This document shows positions 1 to 6,464 of a DNA stretch of 10,593 bases, piece after piece. The first letter of the stretch is position 1. Each line of letters starts with the position of its first letter. The notes below the pieces were generated by a model that was not told where the DNA came from, ran no database searches, and saw only the letters and a program-made list of their open reading frames with translations. Position numbers and translations under genes: made by a program. The stretch is from Bacilli bacterium (lineage in GTDB: Bacteria > Bacillota_I > Bacilli_A > RF39 > UBA660): the NCBI GenBank assembly GCA_017511605.1, contig JAFWJL010000014.1, positions 1 through 10,593 on the forward strand, in the 5' to 3' direction.

Positions 1-1
1 A

Positions 2-517
2 GTAGAAGAAGAAAAAGAAGAAGAATTAACAGAAGAAGATGTTAGTGATGTAGTAGATGAAGAAATTAATAACGAAGAAGAAACTACTGAAACTTTAACA
101 GAAGAAGATATTACTAGTATAGTTGATGAAGGATTAGAAGAAGCAGAAGAAAAAGAAAATGAGACAGAAGAGATAGAAGAAGGCAAAGAATATAACTATA
201 CTATTGATAAAAAAGATGATAAACTAGAAGCCAGCAATGTAAAAGCTACTAAGAAGTTTAAACTTGAATTGAAAAAAGGTGGCATCTTATATAGTATCGT
301 TCATGGAGTTCCAAAAATTGTTAAGAATATCGCTAAAAAACTAGATCATGCATATAATAACTATTTATTTGGAAGAGAAATGGCTGAAAAAATTGATAAA
401 TTTGAAAGAGAACAATTAGGAAGAAAACATTTCTACGATGATAATGAAGATGAACTTGAAGCAATGATGGAAGAAAAAACAGAAGAAAAAACAGATGATG
501 ATTCAAAAACAAGATAG
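2..517 (+). CDS. 3' end of an unrecognised acidic protein gene (partial at the left edge)
   Basis: I do not recognise this protein. The frame is open from the window edge to TAG at 515-517, giving 171 visible residues, so the true start lies upstream. A TTG at 269 in the same frame would give only an 82-residue product; it has no obvious ribosome binding site and the open frame runs straight through it. The visible N-terminal half is very rich in Glu and Asp and contains two copies of an LTEED-x2-x-(V/I)VDE motif, 23 residues apart. The second half changes character: a basic, hydrophobic stretch around GGILYSIVHGVPKIVKNIAKKL could be an amphipathic or membrane-surface helix. A charged helical segment and a second Glu/Asp/Lys-rich tail follow. 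There are no cysteines and no catalytic motif that I can see. A terminator overlaps its stop codon, so this gene ends its transcription unit. Confidence 0.75.
   Translation, partial: VEEEKEEELTEEDVSDVVDEEINNEEETTETLTEEDITSIVDEGLEEAEEKENETEEIEEGKEYNYTIDKKDDKLEASNVKATKKFKLELKKGGILYSIVHGVPKIVKNIAKKLDHAYNNYLFGREMAEKIDKFEREQLGRKHFYDDNEDELEAMMEEKTEEKTDDDSKTR
26..130 (+). repeat. Two-copy in-frame acidic repeat in the partial gene
   Basis: Codons at 26-61 and 95-130 encode LTEEDVSDVVDE and LTEEDITSIVDE. They match at 8 of 12 residues, with conservative changes at most others, and are 69 bases (23 codons) apart. The intervening residues are Glu, Asn and Thr-rich. Further copies could exist upstream of the window edge. 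Confidence 0.6.
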
Positions 518-536
518 GTTTTACCTATCTTTTTTA
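511..536 (+). terminator. Intrinsic terminator overlapping the stop codon of the first gene
   Basis: A perfect 9-bp stem (AAGATAGGT at 511-519, ACCTATCTT at 523-531) closes a TTT loop and is followed by a T run to 535. The TAG stop at 515-517 lies inside the left arm. Confidence 0.85.
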
Positions 537-541
537 TTTAT

Positions 542-561
542 AAATACAAATTATAGTATTT
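542..561. promoter_or_regulatory. Inverted repeat beside the lysR promoter, possible LysR-type operator
   Basis: AAATAC (542-547) and GTATTT (556-561) form a perfect 6-bp dyad with an 8-base AT spacer. The right arm runs into the -35 box at 560-565. LysR-family sites are often T-N11-A dyads, for example ATAC-N7-GTAT for BenM and CatM. This one is ATAC-N8-GTAT, one base longer, so autoregulation of the adjacent lysR-type gene is an inference. Confidence 0.35.
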
Positions 562-588
562 GACTTTTTTATAAAGACAACATATAAT
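560..588 (+). promoter_or_regulatory. Sigma-A-type promoter of the LysR-family gene
   Basis: The -35 box is TTGACT (560-565) and the -10 box is a perfect TATAAT (583-588), with a 17-base spacer. Transcription would start near 595, leaving a leader of only about 13 bases. GAGG at 596-599, eight bases before the ATG at 608, serves as the ribosome binding site. Confidence 0.8.
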
Positions 589-607
589 AAGTCCTGAGGC
601 GATAAAT

Positions 608-1486
608 ATGAATATGGACTATAATTTGTATAAAATATTCTTATATTTATATGAAGAAAGAAGTATTTCAAAAACAGCTAGTAAATTATATGTATCACAA
701 CCAGCTATAAGTTATAGTTTAAAAGAATTAGAAAATTCTTTAGGTTATACATTGTTCCATAGAAATTCAAAAGGAATAGAACCTACGCTAGAAGCCACTG
801 AATTATATAATTATATTTCTACAGCCTTTGATATATTAAATGATGCTGAAGAACATGTAAAAAATCTAAACAATTTAAATGTAGGAAATGTAAGAATAGG
901 AGTTCCATCACACTTAGGAGTATTAACCTTAACTAAATATATAGATTTATTTAGAAAAGAATATCCAAATGTAACATTTGAAATTATATCTAAGTCAATG
1001 CCTGAAATGGTAGAAATGTTAGAAACAAGAAAACTAGATATGATTATAGGTATACTTCCAATTATTAGTGAAAAGAAACTAACTAAAGTAAATTTAATAG
1101 AAGTATATAATTGCTTTGCTTATAATAAAAAAGTATTAAAAGATGTTCATATAAAGAAAGAATTAGATTTATTAAAATATCCATTAATTTTACCTAGTAG
1201 TAAAACACCTATTAGAACTAAATTAGATGATTATATGGATTCGAGAAATGTTAGATTAAATCCAAGCATAGAAGCATCAACCACAGAAGTAGCACTAGAA
1301 ATGGTAAGAAAAGGTATGGGTATTGGTTACTTCATAATAGATTCTATTAATATCCAACCAAATAAAGAAGATTATGAAATTATAGTATTTGATGATCTCC
1401 CAACTGCTGATATATCACTTGTATATATTGATGAATATACATCTATCGCAGCTAAGAAATTTATTAATTCAATAAAAAACAAATAA
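608..1486 (+). CDS. LysR-family transcriptional regulator
   Basis: This is a DNA-binding regulator of the LysR type, which normally acts as a tetramer that senses a small molecule. The N-terminal winged helix-turn-helix spans roughly residues 5-65. It shows the family pattern SISKTASKLYVSQPAIS followed by LKELENSLGYTLFHR. A linker helix (about 66-92) leads to the periplasmic-binding-protein-like effector domain (about 94-290), starting at NVRIGVPSHLG. The length of 292 residues is normal. The start at 608 is preferred over the ATG at 614 because GAGG at 596-599 is better spaced for it. The gene has its own near-consensus promoter with a dyad that could be its autoregulatory site, and its own terminator. 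No divergent target gene is present, which is the usual LysR arrangement, so the regulon and effector cannot be named. The nearest downstream gene, the PBP, is a possible but unproven target. Confidence 0.93.
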   Translation: MNMDYNLYKIFLYLYEERSISKTASKLYVSQPAISYSLKELENSLGYTLFHRNSKGIEPTLEATELYNYISTAFDILNDAEEHVKNLNNLNVGNVRIGVPSHLGVLTLTKYIDLFRKEYPNVTFEIISKSMPEMVEMLETRKLDMIIGILPIISEKKLTKVNLIEVYNCFAYNKKVLKDVHIKKELDLLKYPLILPSSKTPIRTKLDDYMDSRNVRLNPSIEASTTEVALEMVRKGMGIGYFIIDSINIQPNKEDYEIIVFDDLPTADISLVYIDEYTSIAAKKFINSIKNK

Positions 1487-1514
1487 GAAAAAGTTATTCT
1501 TTTTCTTTTTTTTT
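1485..1514 (+). terminator. Intrinsic terminator after the LysR-family gene
   Basis: The stem AAGAAAAAG (1485-1493) pairs with CTTTTTCTT (1499-1507) around a TTATT loop, and a T run follows to 1514. The stem has 9 bp but only two G-C pairs, so it may leak. The stop codon TAA at 1484-1486 overlaps the first arm. Confidence 0.65.
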
Positions 1515-1537
1515 CATAGTTTTTATAGAGGTGGACT

Positions 1538-3439
1538 ATGTTTATAAAAAAAATAGATAAAAGGATAAGAATAATATTTTTATTTAGTTTAATCCCACTA
1601 GTATTAATAATATTGAAAGTATTTTATATTCAAGTATTTGATAATAAAAACTTAAATAAAAAAGCAAATGACTTATGGAGTAGAAACCTAAGTATAGAAG
1701 CAGATAGAGGAAAAATACTTGATAGAAATGGTGTAGTATTAGCCGATAATCTCACAACTACGTCTTTAGTATTAATACCTAATGGAATAAAAGACAAAGA
1801 AAAGGCTACTAAAGAATTATCTAGTATATTAAATGTTAGTTATGATGAAATGAAACGTCACGTATATAAAAAGACATCTATTGAAAGAGTACATCCAGAA
1901 GGAAGAAGATTATCTTTCGAAATCGCTGATAAGATAAATAAATTAAAATTAGATGGAGTATATTTGGTAAAAGAATCAAAGAGATTCTATCCATACAAAG
2001 ATTTATTATCACATACACTAGGATATGTAGGAATAGATAATCAAGGATTATCAGGATTAGAACTTCAATATGACAAATATCTAGAGGGCAAAAGTGGAGC
2101 TATTAAGTATTTCAGTGATGCTCATGGAAATAATTTAAATAAAGTAGAAAGTTATGTAGCCCCAACTCCCGGAATGAATATTAGTTTAACCATAGATATA
2201 AATATTCAAAAGTCTCTTGAAAGAGAAATGAATAATATAATAGATATGTTTGAACCAGATATGGCATTAGCCATAGTAGTAGATCCTAAAAGTGGAGAGA
2301 TATTAGGAATGTCTAGTACTCCGGATTTTGACCCAAATAATTATAAAAAATATGATGTAGAAACACTTAATAGAAATCTTCCAATTTGGGCATCATTCGA
2401 GCCAGGAAGTACATTTAAAATAGTAACTATGGCTAGTGCTGTAGAAGAGAAAGTAGTAGATATATTTAAAGATCATTTTTATGACTCGGGTAAAGTAAAT
2501 GTAGACGGAAGTATTATTAAATGTTGGAAAGCTCATGGTCATGGAGATCAAACATATCTTGAAGTATTACAAAATTCATGCAACCCGGGTTTTGTGTCAT
2601 TAGGACAAAAATTAGGTAAAGAAAGATTATTTAGTTATATTAATAAATTTGGATTTGGAGAAAAAACAGGAATTGATTTAAATGGAGAAGGTACTGGTAT
2701 AGTATTTCCATTAGAAAAAGTAGGTAATGTTGAACTTGCAACTTCAGCTTTTGGCCAAGGACCTAGTGTAACACCAATCCAACAAGTAATGGCCGTATCC
2801 GCAGTTGTTAATGGAGGATATCTATATAAACCATATATTGTAAAAGCAATATCAGATAATACAAATACAATAATTTATGAAAATAAAAAAACACTAAGAA
2901 GAAAAGTAATAAGTAAAGAAACATCTTCTATTATGAGAATAGCTCTAGAACATGTAGTAGCAAAAGGAGGAGGAAAAGCCGCATATATAGAAGGATATAG
3001 AATAGGAGGTAAAACAGGAACAGCCCAAAAACAAGAAAATGGTCATTACCTAGTAAATAACTATATAATGAGTTTTATGGCCGTAGTCCCATCTAATAAT
3101 CCTGAAGCCATACTTTATTTAGCGATAGATAACCCTAAACATACCGCAATGTTATCGAGTTATACAACGACTCCAATAGCTAGAAGAATACTTTTAGATA
3201 TAATAGATACGCTTCATATAGAAAAACAAAATAATGAACTCGCCAAAGATTTAGAATGGACAGATAAAATTACTTATGAGGTTCCTAACGTAGTAGGTAT
3301 GAGTTTAGAAGAAGCAAAAAAAGAATTATTTAATTTCCAAATAGTAGTAGATGGTGTTGGAGAAAAAGTATTTACTCAATCACCTAAAGCTAAAGAAAAA
3401 ATAGAAGATCAAAGTAAAGTGCGAATATATTTGAAATAA
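1538..3439 (+). CDS. Class B penicillin-binding protein (FtsI/SpoVD type) with one PASTA domain
   Basis: This is a D,D-transpeptidase that cross-links peptidoglycan outside the membrane, probably in the septum. A short basic N-terminus and one membrane anchor (about residues 11-31) precede the dimerisation domain, which opens with DRGKILDRNG (about 56-65). The transpeptidase domain carries all three active-site motifs: S291-T-F-K294 with the nucleophilic serine, S347-C-N349, and K492-T-G. A single PASTA domain, which may bind wall muropeptides, covers about 581-633 and begins VPNVVGMS. The length of 633 residues fits the SpoVD/PBP2 group. One PASTA domain suggests SpoVD, but an organism with a reduced set could use it as its only division PBP, so no symbol is given. 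AGAGGTGG at 1527-1534 supports the ATG at 1538. A terminator ends 23 bases upstream and no clear promoter fits in between, so read-through or a promoter inside the regulator gene may drive it. mraY lies one gene downstream. Confidence 0.93.
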   Translation: MFIKKIDKRIRIIFLFSLIPLVLIILKVFYIQVFDNKNLNKKANDLWSRNLSIEADRGKILDRNGVVLADNLTTTSLVLIPNGIKDKEKATKELSSILNVSYDEMKRHVYKKTSIERVHPEGRRLSFEIADKINKLKLDGVYLVKESKRFYPYKDLLSHTLGYVGIDNQGLSGLELQYDKYLEGKSGAIKYFSDAHGNNLNKVESYVAPTPGMNISLTIDINIQKSLEREMNNIIDMFEPDMALAIVVDPKSGEILGMSSTPDFDPNNYKKYDVETLNRNLPIWASFEPGSTFKIVTMASAVEEKVVDIFKDHFYDSGKVNVDGSIIKCWKAHGHGDQTYLEVLQNSCNPGFVSLGQKLGKERLFSYINKFGFGEKTGIDLNGEGTGIVFPLEKVGNVELATSAFGQGPSVTPIQQVMAVSAVVNGGYLYKPYIVKAISDNTNTIIYENKKTLRRKVISKETSSIMRIALEHVVAKGGGKAAYIEGYRIGGKTGTAQKQENGHYLVNNYIMSFMAVVPSNNPEAILYLAIDNPKHTAMLSSYTTTPIARRILLDIIDTLHIEKQNNELAKDLEWTDKITYEVPNVVGMSLEEAKKELFNFQIVVDGVGEKVFTQSPKAKEKIEDQSKVRIYLK

Positions 3440-3458
3440 TACAACATAAAAATATAAA
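3431..3458 (+). promoter_or_regulatory. Possible promoter of the coiled-coil gene
   Basis: TTGAAA (3431-3436, overlapping the last codons and stop of the PBP gene) and TATAAA (3453-3458) are each one mismatch from consensus and 16 bases apart. In DNA this A/T-rich such matches arise easily. No terminator separates the two genes, so co-transcription from the PBP is equally possible. Confidence 0.35.
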
Positions 3459-3489
3459 TGTATGATAAAATTAGTTAGGTGATAATACT

Positions 3490-5091
3490 ATGGATGAAAC
3501 AATAGGAGTAAAAGGTGGTCATAATGATCGCCGAAAAGTATTAATTAATATAAAAAAGAAAAAAGATAAAGAATTAGAAGAATTAGAAAAAAATGTCAAA
3601 AGAAAACAAAAATATACATTAATAAAAACACTTCCTATAGTAATTGTAGCCTCTGTTTTTCAAGAACTAACAAGTAATAAACCTAAAAAGAAAAAGAAAA
3701 TAGAAGAAGAAAAAGACATAGTATTTGATGATAATAAACCCATAAAAAAAGAAGAAACTAAATCAAAGAAAACATCTGAATCAAAACAAGTAATCATAGT
3801 ATTAAAAAATGGTACTAAACAAGTTATAGAAGTACCAATCAAATCTCCAGTTATAAAACAAATAGAAGAAATCACAGAAGTAAAAGAAGAAATAAAAGCA
3901 CCAGAAGAAGAAAAGAAAGAAGAAGTAAAAGAAAAACCAACAAAAATATCTGAAAGACAAAAAGAAGAAAATGATACTAATATAGTAGAAGAAAAAAAAC
4001 ATGAAAATAGTATTATTAATCTAGATGAATTAACTGATAAACAAAAAAATAAACTTCAAAAACTACAAGCTAGAAAAATAATAGATGTATACGAAAAACA
4101 ATTAAAAGATATACGTTATGACTTAAGAAATCTAATAATTGAATATAATACTTTAATAGATGAAGAAGATAAGACAATAAAATCAAAAGAAGAAGAAAAA
4201 ATACTAGATAAATTAAATGAAATTATTAGAAAAATTGAAGAATTAAAAGAAAAAATAAAAATAGAAGACTTAGATAAGTATGATGATAATTATATATATA
4301 CATTGATAGAAGGATACTTAAGTGATTTCAAAGATAAAAAAATAATAAAAGAAATAAAAGATTCAGAATTATATATACTTATATCTGATAAACTAGATGA
4401 ATTTGATAGAAAAAAAGATAAATTTAAAGAAGACGTAGAAGATAAGAAAGAAGAATTGGAAGTAAAAGAAGAAAACTTTGAAAAACTAAAAGAGAAGTAT
4501 ACAAGAATAGATAAGATTAATAAAGAGTTAAATGATTTCTATAGAGAACAAGAATTAATATTAAAAGAAATGCAAGAAAAAATAGATAAGTCTGTTACTG
4601 TAACTGAAAGAGTAAAAGTTCAAATAGAAATGATGGATAGGCAAACAAGTTCATTACTTACAAAATTATCTTTCTTGATGCTTATTTCAGGAAGAAAAGG
4701 TGCTAAAGCATTAGCTGCAATGTTTGCCATATATAGAAATATGGCTAGAATGGCAATTAGCCCAAAAACAGTTACAAAAAAATATAAAGAAATAAAAGTA
4801 TATGATTATTCAAAAGATATAGAAAAAAATATAAAAGAAGTAGAAAAGGCTACTCAAGATTTATCTAAAACAGGTAAAGAAGTAGATAAAATTATTAGTC
4901 AAATAAAAGAAGAATTTGCTGATTATATTGGTGTAATACCAGAATGTAATGAATTATTAAATAATTTACAAAAAGTAAAATCTAATATTAAAGAAAAAGA
5001 ATATGAATTAGAAAAAATAAAATATAAACAAGAAAAAGAACTAGAAAGAAATAAAGCCAAGTTATTAACCAAAGGAACATATAACATGTAA
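3490..5091 (+). CDS. Highly charged coiled-coil protein, function unknown, between the PBP gene and mraY
   Basis: I do not recognise this 533-residue protein. AGGTGA (3477-3482) sits seven bases before the ATG at 3490. A basic N-terminus (about 1-42) leads into a short hydrophobic stretch (about 43-60, TLIKTLPIVIVASVFQEL) that may be a membrane anchor. A low-complexity Lys/Glu linker (about 61-170) is interrupted by a small beta-like patch, VIIVLKNGTKQVIEVPI (about 101-117). Long predicted coiled coil follows (about 180-385), rich in Glu and Lys with regular Leu/Ile. A second hydrophobic, glycine-containing segment (about 387-424, SSLLTKLSFLMLIS then KALAAMFAIY) looks like a membrane hairpin or amphipathic pair. 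The C-terminal third is again coiled coil (about 440-530). The only cysteine is C486. There is no enzymatic motif. Its place between two cell-wall genes hints at an envelope or division scaffold, but that is inference from position only. Open frames on the other strand here are shadows of its biased codons. Confidence 0.85.
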   Translation: MDETIGVKGGHNDRRKVLINIKKKKDKELEELEKNVKRKQKYTLIKTLPIVIVASVFQELTSNKPKKKKKIEEEKDIVFDDNKPIKKEETKSKKTSESKQVIIVLKNGTKQVIEVPIKSPVIKQIEEITEVKEEIKAPEEEKKEEVKEKPTKISERQKEENDTNIVEEKKHENSIINLDELTDKQKNKLQKLQARKIIDVYEKQLKDIRYDLRNLIIEYNTLIDEEDKTIKSKEEEKILDKLNEIIRKIEELKEKIKIEDLDKYDDNYIYTLIEGYLSDFKDKKIIKEIKDSELYILISDKLDEFDRKKDKFKEDVEDKKEELEVKEENFEKLKEKYTRIDKINKELNDFYREQELILKEMQEKIDKSVTVTERVKVQIEMMDRQTSSLLTKLSFLMLISGRKGAKALAAMFAIYRNMARMAISPKTVTKKYKEIKVYDYSKDIEKNIKEVEKATQDLSKTGKEVDKIISQIKEEFADYIGVIPECNELLNNLQKVKSNIKEKEYELEKIKYKQEKELERNKAKLLTKGTYNM

Positions 5092-5127
5092 ATAATATGT
5101 AAAAATAATTCAAATTGTCATATTATT
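5091..5127. repeat. AT-only inverted repeat in the gap before mraY
   Basis: AATAATATG (5091-5099) pairs perfectly with CATATTATT (5119-5127) across a 19-base loop, starting at the last base of the coiled-coil stop codon. The following sequence (GATTTAATTATG) is a poor T run, so this is at best a weak terminator. The right arm overlaps the -35 region of the mraY promoter, so it could also be an operator. The left side also holds a near-tandem pair, ATGTAAATAAT and ATGTAAAAATAAT (5086-5109). Confidence 0.35.
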
Positions 5128-5137
5128 GATTTAATTA

Positions 5138-5146
5138 TGATATAAT
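5138..5146 (+). promoter_or_regulatory. Extended -10 promoter of mraY
   Basis: TGATATAAT contains a perfect TATAAT (5141-5146) with the extended -10 TG one base before it. There is no well-spaced -35 box: TTGTCA at 5115-5120 would give a 20-base spacer. The extended -10 element can compensate for a weak -35. Transcription would start near 5153. Confidence 0.7.
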
Positions 5147-5160
5147 GTTTCAAGAGAGAT

Positions 5161-5168
5161 GAGGAGTG
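5161..5168 (+). promoter_or_regulatory. Ribosome binding site that sets the mraY start
   Basis: GAGGAGTG lies six bases before the ATG at 5174. The in-frame ATG at 5159 immediately precedes this site and has only a purine run (AAGAGAG) directly touching it, so it has no properly spaced site of its own. Confidence 0.75.
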
Positions 5169-5173
5169 ATTTA

Positions 5174-6154
5174 ATGTTACTACTTACTAAAGCAATTTTT
5201 GCTATTATGATAGGTTTCCTAGCATCAGCAGCATTAGGATTAGTATTAATCCCAATACTTAAAAAATTGCGTATAGGACAAAAAATATCAATATTTGTAG
5301 GAGAAACACATAGAAAAAAAGAAGGTACTCCTACTATGGGTGGTTTAATATTTATAATTCCAACAATAGCCGCAACCCTAGGACTAATAATAACAGGTAA
5401 AGTAAGTTATACATCTAATTTGGGTATAGTATTATTAGTATTTATAGGATATGCATGTATTGGATTCTTAGATGACTTTTTGTCAATAAGAAAAGGTAAT
5501 AATGAAGGATTAACCACATACCAAAAACTATTTATGCAAGTATTAATAGCTATTGGATTTTTCTATATATATATGAGAAGTGGAGGACAAACTTCATGGG
5601 TTGTAGGTACACTTCATATTGATTTAGAATTTGGATGGTTATATGGACTTGTAATTCTATTTATCCTAGTTGGTTCAAGTAATGCAGTTAACCTAACTGA
5701 TGGACTTGATGGATTAGCTGGAGGATTATCCGCAATAGCTTTTATAGCCTTTGCTTTAATTTCACTATCAGTAGGATTTGAAGATATTGGTATATTTAGT
5801 TTAATCTTAGTTGGATCTTTAGTAGGATTCTTAATATTTAATACACATCCAGCTAAAGTAATAATGGGTGATACTGGTTCTCTTGCATTAGGTGCAGTAA
5901 TGGGAGCTATCGCAATATTAACCCACAGAGAATTAACACTATTAGTAGTTGCTTCTGTATTTGTTATAGAAACACTAAGTGTTATACTTCAAACATTCTG
6001 GGTTCAAGTATTCCATAGAAAACTATTCTTAATGACCCCAATACACCATCACTTTGAAAAATTAGGATGGCAAGAAACTGATATAGTTAAATTATTCTGG
6101 GTAGTAGGATTAATCCTTTCTATGGCAGGAATAATATTTGGAGTATGGGTATAA
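5174..6154 (+). CDS. mraY: Phospho-N-acetylmuramoyl-pentapeptide transferase (MraY)
   Basis: MraY moves phospho-MurNAc-pentapeptide from UDP to undecaprenyl phosphate in the cytoplasmic membrane, making lipid I, the first membrane-bound step of peptidoglycan synthesis. The 326-residue product is strongly hydrophobic, with about ten membrane segments. It shows the family signatures in order: GTPTMGG (51-57), the Asp pair D100-D101 in FLDDF, NLTDGLDG (173-180), GDTGS (232-236) and the histidine motif PIHHHFEKLGW (289-299). All expected catalytic and Mg-binding residues are present. A start at 5159 would add MRSDL and bury the ribosome binding site, so 5174 is chosen. It has its own extended -10 promoter. 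In many Bacillota mraY lies between murE and murD in the division cluster; here neither is visible, and its neighbours are the coiled-coil gene and a yneF-like gene, so the cluster has been broken up. Confidence 0.96.
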   Translation: MLLLTKAIFAIMIGFLASAALGLVLIPILKKLRIGQKISIFVGETHRKKEGTPTMGGLIFIIPTIAATLGLIITGKVSYTSNLGIVLLVFIGYACIGFLDDFLSIRKGNNEGLTTYQKLFMQVLIAIGFFYIYMRSGGQTSWVVGTLHIDLEFGWLYGLVILFILVGSSNAVNLTDGLDGLAGGLSAIAFIAFALISLSVGFEDIGIFSLILVGSLVGFLIFNTHPAKVIMGDTGSLALGAVMGAIAILTHRELTLLVVASVFVIETLSVILQTFWVQVFHRKLFLMTPIHHHFEKLGWQETDIVKLFWVVGLILSMAGIIFGVWV

Positions 6155-6158
6155 ACAC

Positions 6159-6187
6159 TTGTAAAAAGAATATATTTTTAGTAAAAT
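6159..6187 (+). promoter_or_regulatory. Possible promoter of the YneF-family gene
   Basis: TTGTAA (6159-6164) and TAAAAT (6182-6187) are 17 bases apart, with two mismatches and one mismatch to consensus. The match is modest, and read-through from mraY, which has no clear terminator, is also possible. Confidence 0.35.
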
Positions 6188-6207
6188 AAAAAACAAGGAG
6201 AGATATT

Positions 6208-6417
6208 ATGTTACAAGATATATTATTAGTAGTTGTAGGATTAATATTTGGTATAGTAATAGGATTCTTCGGAGCAAGATTATTTATGAAAAAATATCTA
6301 AAGAAAAATCCCCCAATTAATGAAGATATGATTAAGGCTCTTATGAGTCAAATGGGAAGAAAACCAAATCAAAAACAAATTAATCAAATGATGAAATCAA
6401 TGGAGAAATATCAATAG
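6208..6417 (+). CDS. yneF: YneF family (UPF0154) small membrane protein
   Basis: This 69-residue protein has one N-terminal membrane segment (about residues 4-24, ending [11 protein letters not shown]). A short conserved cytoplasmic tail follows: [20 protein letters not shown], then a glutamine/asparagine-rich end with MMKSMEKY. The NPPIN...M...MGRKP pattern is characteristic of the UPF0154 family, typified by Bacillus subtilis YneF, whose biochemical function is not established. The length matches the family, so the gene is complete. AAGGAGAG at 6195-6202 supports the ATG at 6208. It lies 53 bases after mraY, and its stop codon sits in the loop of a terminator. Confidence 0.88.
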   Translation: MLQDILLVVVGLIFGIVIGFFGARLFMKKYLKKNPPINEDMIKALMSQMGRKPNQKQINQMMKSMEKYQ

Positions 6418-6430
6418 ATATTTCTTTTTT
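6404..6430 (+). terminator. Intrinsic terminator after the YneF-family gene
   Basis: The perfect 9-bp stem AGAAATATC (6404-6412) / GATATTTCT (6417-6425) has an AATA loop and a T run to 6430. The TAG stop (6415-6417) spans the loop and the first base of the right arm. Confidence 0.8.
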
Positions 6431-6431
6431 G

Positions 6432-6440
6432 TGATATAAT
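6432..6440 (+). promoter_or_regulatory. Extended -10 promoter of the uvrC-pilin-mutL operon
   Basis: TGATATAAT is identical to the mraY element and begins one base after the preceding terminator's T run. The -35 position falls inside that terminator and has no recognisable box. Transcription would start near 6447, just before GGAGGTGA at 6453-6460. Confidence 0.7.
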
Positions 6441-6464
6441 TAATACATTGATGGAGGTGACAAT

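Noticed and set aside
269..517. Independent 82-residue gene starting with TTG at 269
   Set aside because: The same frame is open back to the window edge with continuous acidic coding sequence, and no ribosome binding site precedes the TTG.
548..1392. Identical 16-base stretch (AAATTATAGTATTTGA) at 548-563 in the lysR promoter and 1377-1392 in the lysR coding region
   Set aside because: The second copy encodes ordinary effector-domain residues and lacks the left arm of the dyad. With such A/T-rich composition, a chance match of this length in 10 kb is not surprising.
3524..3526. ATG after GGTGGT near the start of the coiled-coil gene
   Set aside because: It is out of frame with the 533-residue protein and opens no long frame.
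3660..4002. Minus-strand open frames opposite the coiled-coil gene (3660-3875 and 3802-4002)
   Set aside because: They are rich in Phe, Ser and Tyr because they read the complement of Lys/Glu codons. They lie wholly inside a well-supported gene, with no ribosome binding site or recognisable domain.
5159..5173. Upstream ATG for mraY at 5159
   Set aside because: It would place the GAGGAG ribosome binding site inside the coding region and has no properly spaced site of its own. The start at 5174 fits.
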